Below are positions 23,101 to 35,570 of a stretch of DNA of 64,000 nucleotides, piece after piece (the first letter of the stretch is position 1; each line of letters starts with the position of its first letter). This DNA comes from Quillaja saponaria (Eukaryota; Streptophyta; Magnoliopsida; Fabales; Quillajaceae). The notes below the pieces were generated by a model, which made no database searches, had not been told where the DNA came from, and worked only from the letters and a program-made list of their open reading frames with translations. A program made the translations under genes and the position numbers. Where the stretch lies: assembly GCA_029379385.1 (NCBI GenBank), contig CM055614.1:992001-1056000 (forward strand). Direction: 5' to 3'.

Positions 23101-26100
23101 CTTAATTCTGAACATTTATTTAATCTAGAGCTATAGAACATACCATCAGTTTAAATCATGCTTCAGGAATGTAACTAAAGTGCATCTGTGCATGGTATTG
23201 CTCTTATGTGTGCTTTGTCTGATAATTGTTCTCAGTGCTTTGAATTTTGATGTAACAGTTAATTGATGTGTGTACGTTGTGGTTTCATGTCTTGTGTACT
23301 TACTATAAAATTTGGCATCTTTTGTGCAAAGCATGATCAAGTTGTTATTGTTGTTTCTTTTTCTTTTTTTAATTTCTTCTCAACCAGTCTACTGATATCA
23401 GTCACGAAATGAACTGTTGCTGTGCTTGTCATATACTCTATTAAGTAACCATATTTAATTAAGATGTCTATTACTATTTTATGCAGGCAATTATGTGGGT
23501 GATTATTACCTTATATAGGCTGAAATTTTTATCTTCTAAAAGAGGCATGATCTTGTCCTTGCCTTTAAGGAATGTTCTTCAGTTAATGTTAGTTACTTCT
23601 GATATTCCTGACTAGTCATGATGATGGAAAATGTGATAAAGAATTATGTTTAGAAAACAAAAAAAAAATAAATAGAAGGATAACATCATACATAAAACCT
23701 TGTTAATAAGCAGCATGATGTGTATTACTATTGTATTACTGTTGTTAGCCTGCTGCCATTATATATATGTTTGCTTGCATTTGCAGTTTGAGAAGACTAA
23801 AATAGAGGAGGAAAAGAAACTTGAAGAGCAAGATGTGGTGAGATTAAAGAAAGAAAGTGATCATATTGAGTTTGAGATTTCAACACTAAAGCAGGAACTG
23901 GTAATTGGCAAAAAAGGCACATGAAGAGCATTATTTGCAATTAGAAGTGCATGCTAGTGAAGCTAAAGTTGAATATGAGAAGAAGTTAAATGAACTTGAG
24001 TGCCTTCTTGCTGATTTCAAGAAAGAAAGTGAAAGAACTTGAAACATTTTCTGAATCTAAATCTCGGAGATGGAAGAATAAGGAACACACCTATAAAAGT
24101 TTCATAAATTATCAGTTTGGAGCATTCCAGGTTTGCCATGGTTTTCATGTTCTTAACCTCCGAGTCATTTTTCTCTCAGCCTAAACTCTTGATACCTCAT
24201 AGGAGTTACGAGCAGCTTTGGAGTCTATGAAACATGAACTTTTGATGACAAAAAGAAGTTACTCAAAGGAATTCAATTACTTGGGTAGGATGAATTGCCT
24301 TAAAACTCAGTATAATTTGCACTCATCTTCTCTTTTGTGATGAATTAGACATTTTCACTATACACGTATCTGTTATATTTTCTAGGAGTGAAGCTCAAAG
24401 TTCTAGCAGAAGCTGCAGAAAATTACCATGCTGTTCTTACAGAAAATCGAAAATTGTATAATGAGGTTCAAGATTTGAAAGGTATATTTGCCTAGCTTTT
24501 AATTGAAAAACATGTAAAGAAGTTTTACATATTCCTTATATGGTTCTTCATGGATTGCTTATTTGCTGATAACTTTGTCTTTTAAATCAAAAATTTTTGA
24601 GTAGGAAATATTAGAGTGTATTGCCGAATAAGACCATTCCTTCAGGGGCAAAGCAAGAAGCATACGACCATTGAATATGTTGGTGATGATGGTGAATTAA
24701 TTGTTACGAATCCATTGAAACAAGGAAAAGAGAGCCGTAGACTTTTCAAATTTAACAAGGTTTTTAGTCCAGCTACAACTCAAGGTAGTTTATTTTCCAT
24801 TTTGTTATTCTGTGGTACTTTTATTCTAAGTTATACATATTAGGCTTCATATATTTCATACATTGGCAGAGGAGGTCTTTGTGGATACCAGACCACTAAT
24901 TCGGTCTGTGCTTGATGGATACAATGTTTGTATATTTGCCTATGGTCAAACTGGCTCAGGGAAGACCTACACAATGGTATATGTTTTGCATATTTATTGC
25001 CGTTAATTTATCTTACCTTCTTAAAGAAAATTATTTTACCCATTATACTGTGTTTGCCCCAGAGTGGACCTAATGTATTATCAAAAGGAGATTGGGGGGT
25101 CAACTACAGAGCTGTACATGATCTTTTTCAAATCTCTCAGAGTAGGAGAAACTCAATTTACTACGAAGTTAGTGTTCAGATGGTCGAGATTTATAATGAA
25201 CAAGTTCGTGATTTATTATCTACTGGTGGCTCCCAAAAAAGATATCCTTGTTTTCTATATTTCTTGAGGCATTTCATTTTGCAATCTATTTTCCTTATTT
25301 TTTATATTTGGGATTCTGCAGCTCTTCTGATTTATTGATTTTGAGGATAATGCTGCCTTAGTTTATTTTGTTTTGAAAGGGAAAATCTATATTTGTTTTC
25401 TTTGACTTGCATACACTTGGGATTTGGAATACTGCCCAACCAAATGGGTTAGCTGTCCCTGGTGCAAGCATGCATCCCGTGAAATCAATGACAGATGTTT
25501 TGGAGTTCATGAATATTGGGTTAATGAACAGGGCAACTGGTGCCACGGCTCTAAATGAAAGAAGTAGTAGATCCCACAGGTTGTATTCATAGCACTAATT
25601 TGTCTTCTTTTTTTTTTTTTTTTCAGTGACTAACTCTACCAACTATTTGAGGCATGATTTTCATTTTATTTTGTTGTGAATGATGTAGTGTTCTCACTGT
25701 TCATGTTCGTGGCACGGACTCTAAGACCAATGCTCTCTTGCGCAGTAGTCTACATCTTGTAGATCTTGCTGGGAGTGAGAGAGTGGACCGTTCTGAAGCA
25801 ACAGGAGAAAGGCTTAGGGAGGCACAACACATAAACAAGTCACTATCTGCTCTGGGAGATGTGATTTCTGCTCTAGCACAAAAGAGTTCACATGTGCCAT
25901 ATAGAAATAGCAAGTTGACTCAACTTCTTCAAAGTTCGTTAGGTAATGGTCCTAAGTTTGCTTCTTTGCTGTGGCTATGATTCTTAGTACATTATAATGG
26001 GTTGTACTAAGTTGTATGACTTACTATGGTTCCTAGGTGCTTTGAGTTTATAAATTACATTTTCTTTGTTTCCCTTTTTATTTTAGGTGGCCAAGCAAAA

Positions 26101-28258
26101 ACCCTTATGTTTGTCCAGCTTAATCCTGATGTTGCTTCTTACTCAGAGACAGTAAGCACCTTGAAGTTTGCTGAGAGGGTTTCTGGTGTCGAGTTAGGTA
26201 CTGCTCGGAGCAATAAAGAGGGAAAAGATGTTAGAGAACTCATGGACCAGGTCAGTTCTAATTTTCATCACATGTCAAACAGAAATTCCTCTACTGACAC
26301 TCAACTTAATTAGCCTTAGCCTTAAATCCCAAACTAGTTGGGGTTGGCTTAAATTCCTCCATCTTATGCAAGTTTATCATATCCTCATAAATTGCCTAAA
26401 GATTTAGATGATATGATGTATTTGTATGGATAAACTTGTTAGTTTTGCTCCATTGCTATTGCAATAAATAATGTCCATTTATATTTGCACTTATGGCATT
26501 TGAAGCACAAACTTTAACGATGAAGTCTTCCGCTGAGATCTAATTATGTTTCATTGACAGTGCGTGCACTTATAAGTTTCATTTGGTCTATAGATGTGGT
26601 CCAATTGGGCAAGCAGTCGTAATAACCCAACATATGTATACAGGGGAAAGTAAACTTATATGGTTAATTAGAGTAGAAATCTGCAAGTAAGATGAGGATC
26701 TTTGAGTTTTTTAGACACAAAAGTATAAGCATTTATTCTCTTTCTGAATATTGCAATCTGGCTCCCAACTCCTGTGTGCTGCTTTGAAAGAAGTACATGC
26801 TTTCACCAAGTGCCTGAGCAAAATAGGTTCACTCCCTGTTTAGCATGACTATGATGTAAGAAAATGCAGTCTATGAATTCTCCCCTTGAATCTAGATTTT
26901 GGGCTATAGAGGTCAGCTGCTACACTCTGCACATTGTAATGTTGATATCAAACATATTGCCTGGATAGAAGCACCAGCTGATGCTTCTGTAATGCCATTG
27001 CAGTGACATTATTTTCAATCTCAGGAGAAAGTCTATTTAACAAACGTGTTGTTTGACAAATTTGAGTTGCTGATCGGGCCTGCTACATAATTAATTGACA
27101 TGCTTGTTGCATGTAGTATGAGATCAAGCAAATAGCTGAAACTGAACACTTCGTTATAAAGTTATTTCCTTTCTTCCCTGCGATGGAATGCTGAATTATT
27201 CTTGTTCTTAAAGGTGGCATATCTGAAGGATACTATTGCAAGGAAAGATGAAGAGATTGAGAGGTTGCAGTTGCTCAAGGCTAATGTTAATGGTGCAAAG
27301 CGTGGTTTGAGCTCACTATGCTATGATTCTTCATCTCCAAGAAGACACTCCATTGGGATTTCTAAACAAAGCCAAGGACAGTCAAGAGCAAGAGGCTCTG
27401 GATTTGGTGAAAAAGCAGCGGATATGGACAACTGCTCCAAGTATAGTGATGAGAATTCTGAAGCTGGTTCTCATCAGTCAATGGATGACTTTAGAAATCG
27501 CAAGCAACTTTCCTTGCCATCAAAATTATCTGGAAGGGATTCAAGTCAGAATCTTACTGAAGACATTGAGCTTGTAGGCTTTGGGGATGTAGATTCTGAG
27601 GAGAGATTAAGTGACATATCTGATGGTGGTCTTTCAATGGGAACGGAAACTGATGGATCAATATGCAGTGTTGTGGAGTACACTCTTTTCCCTGAAGTTG
27701 CAAAGCCAGCTGAAACTACACCACCTAATAGCACAACAGCTGATGCCATACAGGCTGAAAGCACAGAAGGGTGAGTATTTCTAATAAATATAATGAGGTC
27801 TTTACAACTTTGTCATTTTGTAAATCAACAAGAACTGCATAGAAAATAAGGATTGCTGGTGACTATGTGTGTATGCCTTTGTGCTTCTGATTCCAGAATG
27901 GATATGCATTTGACTTGAGCCCCTTAAATCATTTTATCCAAACACGACATGATATCTAAATAAACTCTGCTTTGTTTGAACAGACCCAGTGTATCTTCAA
28001 AACTTCCCAAAGCCCCCTTAGTTTTCGCAAAAGCCGGTGTGGACAAAATCTTCTCGTTTGTCATTGAACAGTAGCTCCTCAAAGGTCATCTCAAGTATGT
28101 ATATCTATGAGTAATCTTTTATCCTACTAGATTGCCAGAGTTTTGTTTTTCAGTACCACTCAGCGTTCAATTTTCATTTGATGTCTCTTGTACTGCATGT
28201 AGGTGCTAAGAAAACTACTGCTTCGTCTTCAGTCAAGCCCCTCAAACCGTGGCAATAG
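20127..28258 (+). CDS. Kinesin-14 with calponin-homology domain; five single-base insertions
   Basis: The gene encodes a minus-end-type kinesin-14 of the plant CH-domain group. Twenty-one exons read as: CH domain (exons 2-4, from [12 protein letters not shown]), coiled coil (about 22721-24480), neck and motor (24605-26250) and a serine-rich tail ending SVKPLKPWQ. The motor shows [36 protein letters not shown] and the [10 protein letters not shown] region. If five extra bases are ignored the coding length is 1107 residues. The extra bases sit in short runs at 22229-22231, 22547-22550, 23907-23908, 24015-24017 and 28022-28025. Read literally, translation stops at TAA 22232, leaving a CH-domain fragment of about 218 residues. 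All motor exons are clean. Either the gene is newly broken or the sequence has local insertion errors. The boundary at 25241/25415 uses an AT-AC intron. Confidence 0.9.
20254..20285 (+). repeat. Alternating TG/CG tract in kinesin intron 1
   Basis: About 32 bases strictly alternate purine and pyrimidine: (TG)n, CG, (TG)n, then CGCGCGC. This is a microsatellite and a classic Z-DNA-prone sequence, 16 bases past the exon 1 donor site. Confidence 0.85.
25242..25414 (+). other. AT-AC intron with U12-type signals in the kinesin motor
   Basis: This 173-base intron begins ATATCCTTG, a perfect match to the U12-type AT-AC donor consensus ATATCCTT, and ends CATAC. A branch-site-like TTCTTTGAC (25398-25406) matches TTCCTTRAC with one mismatch, with its A nine bases before the intron end. 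Joining AG|A across it restores QKR-LGIW in frame. No GT-AG pair there gives the conserved protein. Confidence 0.88.
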
Positions 28259-28860
28259 TTGTTAAGACGTCTCTATGCAGTATAGTGTATACTAATTCAT
28301 ATTAAGTTCGCAACACACTGGTTTGTAACTAGCTTGTGGTGCTCGTTAGTAGCTCATTTCTGCTTCCATCTCTCATCAAGGAGGCCATTGTAAAATTCAG
28401 TTTGTAACACGTAACTTGCGGAGCCATATGCATAGTGTATTCCTCCAGGTCTGAATGATTCGAAAATTTCCTCTCATAATCTCATTTATGTTCATCTAAT
28501 TTTTATTTTTTTTTGTTACTAAAAGTAAGACATCACGATAATATTAGAAAATTCTTAAGACTTTTACTACAGGACCCTTGAGACATTTTTAAAAAGAAAA
28601 AAAAAGAAAAAAAAGAATCACCACTCAAAAAAACAATCCAAATGTAATAGGTTTTGTTTCATATTTTTAAAACTAATATCTAAAACAATGCAAATTTGGA
28701 GTATGCGTGTGCCATCACCAGGATTGCAGAAAGAAAAAAATTGCTTTCAAGAAGATTGGGTTGTACTCCCCATTTTATGCCAGGACATAATAACTAAATA
28801 TTGGAAATGTTGCTTATAGATATAAATCTTGTGGATTAATTTTTATTTATCTTCAATTAA
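28259..28860. other. Kinesin 3' UTR and spacer
   Basis: This 600-base stretch holds the kinesin 3' UTR and a region with A-rich runs (around 28590-28620) up to the tRNA gene. Nothing else is recognised. Confidence 0.5.
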
Positions 28861-28932
28861 GTCGTTGTAGTATAGTGGTAAGTATTCCCGCCTGTCACGC
28901 GGGTGACCCGGGTTCGATCCCCGGCAACGGCG
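28861..28932 (+). tRNA. tRNA-Asp (anticodon GTC)
   Basis: The 72-nt gene has a full cloverleaf: acceptor GTCGTTG pairs with CAACGGC, with G as discriminator. The anticodon GTC is at 28894-28896 in the loop between CCCGC and GCGGG. The A box reads TAGTATAGTGG and the B box GGTTCGATCCC. There is no intron. The sequence matches the nuclear tRNA-Asp type of plants. The 3' CCA is not encoded, as expected. Confidence 0.98.
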
Positions 28933-28941
28933 CTACTAAAC

Positions 28942-28947
28942 TTTTTT
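28942..28947 (+). terminator. Pol III terminator of tRNA-Asp
   Basis: A run of six T residues lies ten bases after the tRNA end, the standard RNA polymerase III stop signal. Confidence 0.8.
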
Positions 28948-30102
28948 ACCTCAGAATTTCTTTTCCGCCAAATTTTTGAATTCCTACTCTCCTAATCAGA
29001 TTCTAAAACCCTAAGCCAATGATGGATTTCTTTTCCAGATCAATTTTTTTTTAGAGAATTTCTTTTCTTTCTTGGTCGAAACTTAAAAGTAGAGGACAAA
29101 TCCACCATTCTTTTTTCTTTTTCTTTCAAGTATTCCATTTCATTCAAAGTTGCATATTCCCTACTACTTCAGGTTCCTTTTCAGTGGTTAGCACCTTAGA
29201 AAACAAATTACAAGTCAATTGCCTCATTACCCAGAATTATTCTTCTGGATTATTCCAGATTCCCAGCCTTAAGCACAGACATTGTTTCAACCAAAATTGG
29301 CTTTACTTCATGAATCATGAAGTTCAAAAGGACCCAGCTATAATCCAGGAAAAAGAAGAAGTTGGGAGTTAACGTATGAATGCATAAGAAGCTAATTTTC
29401 ATGGAATAAAATTGGAACAGACAATATAAAGTTATTATTCATTGCTATTTCAATTGAATTTTCTGCTAAACAGTAACATTTGGGTTGGAAACAGAATCAC
29501 AATAATAGAGCTTCCTGGTCTAATTCCAGTGTCTAACCTCCCCTTTCATATATTCAAGGTACAAAGGAAAAGAAATAAGAGGAGGCTGCTATCTGTCAAC
29601 GGTCTAAAAATGTTTCCCTAACTATCAAGTTACAATATGGACAATATTGGGTATTTCTCAACAAAACTATACTATGTGGAAGAAAAAACTAATGCTACAA
29701 GGAATGATATTGGCACCTCTACCTCTAACCTCTGGCTATGAAGAGGCTAGCAGCAACCCAACCCACATGCATCTCCTGATTTATATGATTTAGAGGGCCC
29801 TTTCAGCTTTAATGAGCAGGCTGCTGAGTAATTTTGACATTCCAATCCAGCTACTACGTATTTTCTAAGTGGTAGCATGTGAAACCATGTGCGTCCATCA
29901 ACAGTAAATATCATCTCATCTCATCCCCATCCTGTTGTCCATTTAAAACTTAATGTCACCTCGAAAAAAATCATGGGTTTCTCCTACCAGCACTGTTTTA
30001 GTCAATCAAAATCAACTGGCGTGATAACTCTTCAAATCTGGTGAGTTTTTCCTTCTGAAGGTGTTAAATATATGTGCCAATCAAGCTTGTCAACTCAAAG
30101 CC
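28948..30102. other. Intergenic, nothing recognised; DUF3527 3' UTR at right
   Basis: No reading frame with a recognisable domain, RNA gene or strong repeat is seen. The last few hundred bases probably belong to the 3' UTR of the minus-strand DUF3527 gene. Confidence 0.5.
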
Positions 30103-33076
30103 TTATACTCGTGCAATAGGAGAAAATGGGGGATTGAGCACATAAGATGGGGGAGTTCCTTTCAGCATTTTGGGAGCTTTGTTTGTCTTTTCCTCTGACG
30201 TGACTGCTTCAATTAAAAAGTTTACTTCCTCCTCTATAAGCAGTTTCAATGAGTTGCATTGTGATGACTGTGAGTTTTTCTCCTTCCCTGCATCAGTGAC
30301 GGCTTCCATGCCATGCAAAATGGCAACACAAATGGAGAACGCTTGTAATGTGGACAATTGTGCATGGAAATCAACAGCATACTTTCCCTCTTCCACAACT
30401 GTCATGACTAATGCCGGCATACTTTCTTTTGCCCCCTAAGTAAAAATCAATCAGGTAAAAATTCTTTAACGGTTATTTACTTGGATAAAAAGGAATGGAG
30501 ACAACTGAATTAAGAAAGAATAACCAAAACTAATGACAAATGGAATGCTTCTTAATGGCCTACCTAGGAACACATTGGTGTTAGAGCACCACTAGATTGA
30601 CAGTTTACCAATTTGGGATGCATTCTTTCTTAGATCTAGTTGTGTTGCTTGTTCACATTGTTGTGTTGTAAGTGAAAAAGTTTGGAAATGTATAGCAGTG
30701 AATGAAGTCTTTGACTAGTTCAGGAAGCATCTATCAAAAGGGGTAATACAGATATGCAATATTCTCACAGAATGCAACATTGAAGAAAAGGACTCAAGAC
30801 AAGAGTTATAAATGGAATTTAGTTGTATTCTTGTGGATTTATGTTTCCAGGGATTTTTTGGTCCCTTTTCCTGAACTTATCCTTAGTTTTTATTATTTTG
30901 TCAATTAAATCCATGTTCAAAAGCAGATCAACCCTATCATAGTTCATATATGTTGAATCAGTCTCCAATGCAGGGGAAGTTTTATAAATGTCATTTTTGT
31001 GAAATCTAAAGATCCTCTAAATGCATCTGGAAATTACTTTACCCTTTTCCAGGAGTTAGAAAAACCACCATTACCAAGAGACCTTAGTATTCTTTCTTAT
31101 AATTATTCTTGCGCTTAAGGTATTCAAAATACAAACTCTGGTATTAGCAATCGTCATGTATTTGCATTCAACCATGAAACAGATGCTATGGATTCAGAGA
31201 AGCTTACCTGAAAGAATAGTTCCAAAGGAAGATGAGTCCCCATAAGTGGTTGGTCTTCAGCTAATTGAATACCAGGATTATCCAAAAGAATTAGTGGGCA
31301 GGCCATGTCCCATCCTCCACATTCACAACCTCCTCCCAGTCTCCATCTATCCAATAATGATGAAGGGCCCAGATTTTCAGCATTTGGTAAACCATGGTTT
31401 CCAGTAGGGATCACCACCTTCAGCCTTTCGTGACTTCTTCTGTCAGGAGGGCTCTTCTTACTCTGTTCAACCGTAAAGAGATCAAGTCTGTCGGGATATA
31501 TTTTACCACTAACTTTATCAGTTCTCTTGTATTTTAAGCTCTCTCTCTTATGAAATGGAGCTTGCATAACAATAGCAGCAATTTCAAGGCTTGGATGCAA
31601 CTCTGCAGGCACCCAAGGGTAAGAATTTGAACAATCAAAGTCACCATTTTCAGAAGCATTTCTTTGATGAAGTTTGTGCTTTACTGGATGAGCCCCCTCA
31701 TCTTGTTTAGAGGTTTCTCTGACCGAACTTAAATTTAAAGCTTTAACAGAATTTTCAGCATCAGGGTCAGAGTTCGAAATTTTTTCAAGTGGAACACTTT
31801 GTCTTGCATGTGCAATATCATACAGTACAAACTCCGACTGCATAGAGTTGTCAAGGACTCCATCTTTTAGTTCTGAACACAAATAACAGGAAACTTGCAT
31901 CTGCCCCATCATTAAGCAGTCTTTGTTTCCATCATTGGACCCCCATCCTGATGCATTACTCTTTTTTCTTTTGTCAATGGAATGAAAGGTATATACCCAG
32001 TTGTAAGCATTATCAGATTTCCATGTCTTGGCCACAAAGACGTCTTCAGGGCAATTCAACTTGAACTCGAAAAAAGGCACCCCTTGTTTATTTTCCAACT
32101 TCAGATTGGCATGCAGGTGGACTGGTGAACATGCAGTAACTGAATGATGTGTTTCGTTCTTGACAAGTTTAGAGACAAACTCAGAACTCTGCTCGGTGTT
32201 TGAGAAGTCATTTAGCAAAGATTTCTGGGATGACCTGTTCCTCCTTATGTTTGTCCTCCCAGTTGTTTTCGCCTCACCAGCTTCTGCTACATAACCTAAA
32301 GGACTTCTCAAAGATTTTGACTTCATAAATGGATCAAATATTTTCCTGATAGGGCTGAATCGAACCTTCGAGCTTGCTCTCGAGAAGACATCACTTTCTG
32401 CTGGAGAAAGTGAATGGGACATTTCCACCTTAGCAGAAAGTGACTTGTTCAGTGTGTGAGTTGTGTTTCTTTTAAGGTCTTTAACACCAATAAGTTTATC
32501 ATTTCTGAACTTCAAGTTCACCGAATCCTTCCCTACAATATTTGTAGAGTGCTTATCATCTGAATTTAGACATATTTCAATAAAGCCATCTGAAGAGTAG
32601 GATTCCATATGAGGTTCGGGAACAGGACTCAAGTATGATTTCTGAGATATCACTGGAGATCTCTGGTGGGGAGCTTCATTATCTGAACTACACCACGAAT
32701 CGAAGAGACTAAAGGAGGAAGCGGTGTCACTGCTATGCGACATTTCAATTTTTCTCCTCCCATCTGTAGTGCTCATTTGCTTGATATGTCTTACCTCCTT
32801 TGAACCTTGGTAGATGGAACCTCTCTTAATTTGTATATTATCTTCCAGGCTAACAGGTCTTGATAGGGTGCTTTTACAAGATGAACTGCGGTAGCCACCA
32901 AATTTAAATTCTCTGAAGTCCTCCTTGAGGAACAAAATATCATCTTTACGTGTGGATTTTCCTTTTGTATGTCTCTTTTCAACACTTGGACGGCATTGGT
33001 ACGATGGAAGAACAGTGTTAGGACTCAGACCCACTGGAGGCCTCTTTTTGGGATCCAACTCTATCTCTTGACCCAT
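30103..33076 (-). CDS. DUF3527-domain protein
   Basis: Two exons, 33076-31208 and 30435-30103, join in frame (ELFFQ | GAKESMPALVM) to give 733 residues. The N-terminal two thirds are serine/lysine-rich and look disordered, with short conserved-looking blocks. The C-terminal part carries the DUF3527 hallmarks: NCPEDVFVAKTWK, WVYTFHSIDKRKKSN, CECGGWDMACPLILLDNPG, then TLQAFSICVAILHGMEAV. The family is plant-specific and has no established biochemical role, so I assign none. The ATG opens directly with MGQEIELDPKKRPPVGLSP, a typical start for the group. Upstream sequence to about 34250 looks like a leader with one or more introns. Confidence 0.9.
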
Positions 33077-35570
33077 TTATAGATTCAGACTTCTGCAACC
33101 ATCACTAACATAATTAGTTTATCAACAACATAGAAAAACCCAAAACTGAATTTGAGACCATCAGTATCTGGTTATGAGGAACTAATCCAAAATTCTTATT
33201 CAAATGTTCCAATCAGTATATAGATAGAATTAGAACAAAAAGCCCAAGAAAAAATTTGAGTTGAAAATCAATTCTGGACTGCTAAAATCTCAGGCAATGA
33301 AGAAAAAGATAACACCATTATGCATTAAGAAAAAAAAAATTAAGAATAGATGAATACCAGCTTGAATTTCTAGGTTTACATATAAAATAAAAAACTGCAG
33401 CAGGAAATCAGATCTTATATAATGAAAAAATTCATGCCAAGAAGGAAATCATCATTCCTTTTTCATTTGCAGAAACAAATTTCTGTTCACAGTTCATAAC
33501 TGCTGTCAACATCTGTACTATTCTCCTATTCTGTATAAAAAAAAAAGTGCCAGAAATATCTATGTTACTCTATGTAACCCCCAATGTCGCAAATGAAAAT
33601 TATATTAACCTTGTAAATAGCCATTGTTCGAAGAGACGGCCGACCCAATAATGATCGGTAGGCTTGAGATTGCAAAAAGACTTCAAAACCAATTTGACAG
33701 CAAACAGGAAATTCAGAACAAGAAGGAATCTTACGATCTCCAAAAACACCCAAAAATGAGTAAAGTGACTAGCACAAAAGCAACAATATATATATATATA
33801 TAAAAGAAAACTTATTGGTGATTATTTAGAAGAATAAAAAAAGCCCTTTTCACTTGCATATCAAAGTAATTAAGCAAAAAAAAAAACTTGCAAAATGGAA
33901 AAGCCATACCCCATGCCAGTAGATCTCTTAGGATCAAACTTAAAGGAAGACCGAACATAAGGCGAATGCAATCATATCCTGCAACCTTGGTAAGAAAGTT
34001 TGGATGAAATCAATCTGTAGAAGTAAACCATTCTGGTAAACAGTCAGATATGGCCCATATGGTAGACAAACGTCCCAAATAATCACGAAAAGCAAGTCGA
34101 ACAACAACTACACCAGAAGCAATAAAGCAGTATTTAACACAAAAAGTCAGAGACAGAGAGATTAGAGAAAACAAGAGGGTGAAGGCATGTCTAAAATGGA
34201 GAGTGAGAGGCAGAAAGTGAATGAGTAGAGTGAAAACTCTCTCTCACATGAGGAAGAGACAATGAGCTGCTAATATTCTGTTCATTGTCTTTGTCTACTA
34301 AAAAAGAAAAAAGCCATCTCCTTCAAGCCATCATATGCTGCTGCTATGTTGCTGTGTCTTTCTTTTAGTCCTTTTTTTTTTTTTAATTTATATTTATGGC
34401 ACAGCCTCACCCTTGGGCCAGTGATTGAAAAGACAATGATACTCTTTGTAGACAGTCATTACTATCCATTAATTCAAGGGTAAATTTGGAGTTTTACCTG
34501 TGTAAACAAATAAAGGAGAGCCAGCTTAATCAGAGAAGGGTTGGTTTCTGTGACAAAACCATTATTTTAAGGTATCGGTAATAGCAGATATCAAGACTGG
34601 AATCCTACAATCAATTTGGCTGTTTCCTATAATTAATTAGTAATCAATGTTGTACATCTTCTCCACCCCCAAATTACTAAAAACTCCTTGTTCTTTGGGT
34701 GGGTGTGTTGACAAGAATACCTCTGGGATAGAAAAGGTAATAACCTAATGAAATAGTAAGAATCGTTTGACCAAGTCAAAGTTACCCAAAAATTGTTTCA
34801 TTTTGGACCCCAAAATATGAATAGGGGTATTAATGGAAAATTAGTGGTAGAAGGATGGTATAGTACAAGGAGAATATGGTAACAATGGTTGCATGTGATT
34901 GTATTGGGCGGGAGGAAACACAACTGAGATGGTCGGTCATATCTAACCCACCGAATCTTCTTCCATAATATTTTCTTTTGAAGTCCATAATTTTAATTTT
35001 TCTTAGCCAAAAAATAAAAAAGTCTATAATTTTTGTTAAATCATTTATAATATCAAATTATTAGAGTCAGATTGGATTAAGATCTAAACCATTTTGCAAC
35101 AACTTGATAATAAGAACATGACAGAGAGTTTAACTTCGACCACCTTATTTAACAAAACTATAAACTGGATTGTGATTTTCATATGCAATAACATTAACAA
35201 GGATTATCTCAGACAGAGATATTCTCCCCGGCAATTGAATGAGTTCTACACTCTTTCCCCAACAACACGAGAATAGTCATGACAAGTTGATAGGTTACCA
35301 CCAACTTACCATTAATGACAAGTAATACAAAAACAGTTCTTTATATAGTCTTTATGTATCTCTGCCTTACTGGATCTTCTATTTGAGTTGGAATGAATAA
35401 CTAAAGAGGTGGAACTCCCATGAATTAAGGTCTCATCCACCCCTGTGACATAGGAACGTGATATGGGACCTTAGTAGTTAGGGATATGCTAAATTTTTGA
35501 ATTGGTAGACATTAAAGAACTTCCTACAACTGTACACACATCAAAGCCATAACTAAGGCTTGGACTTGTC
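33077..35570. other. DUF3527 leader/promoter and spacer
   Basis: 33077-34250 is likely 5' UTR, introns and promoter of the DUF3527 gene; minus-strand CT-rich leader sequence is visible at about 34150-34200, and an AT microsatellite (TA repeat) at about 33788-33802. 34260-35480 shows no gene. The last part is probably 3' UTR of the BAH-domain gene. Confidence 0.45.

Noticed and set aside
20127..28258. Programmed +1 frameshifting as an explanation for the kinesin frame breaks
   Set aside because: Five sites with no shared slippery or stimulatory sequence would be needed in one plant message, and the affected runs are plain homopolymers. Sequencing error or gene decay is simpler.
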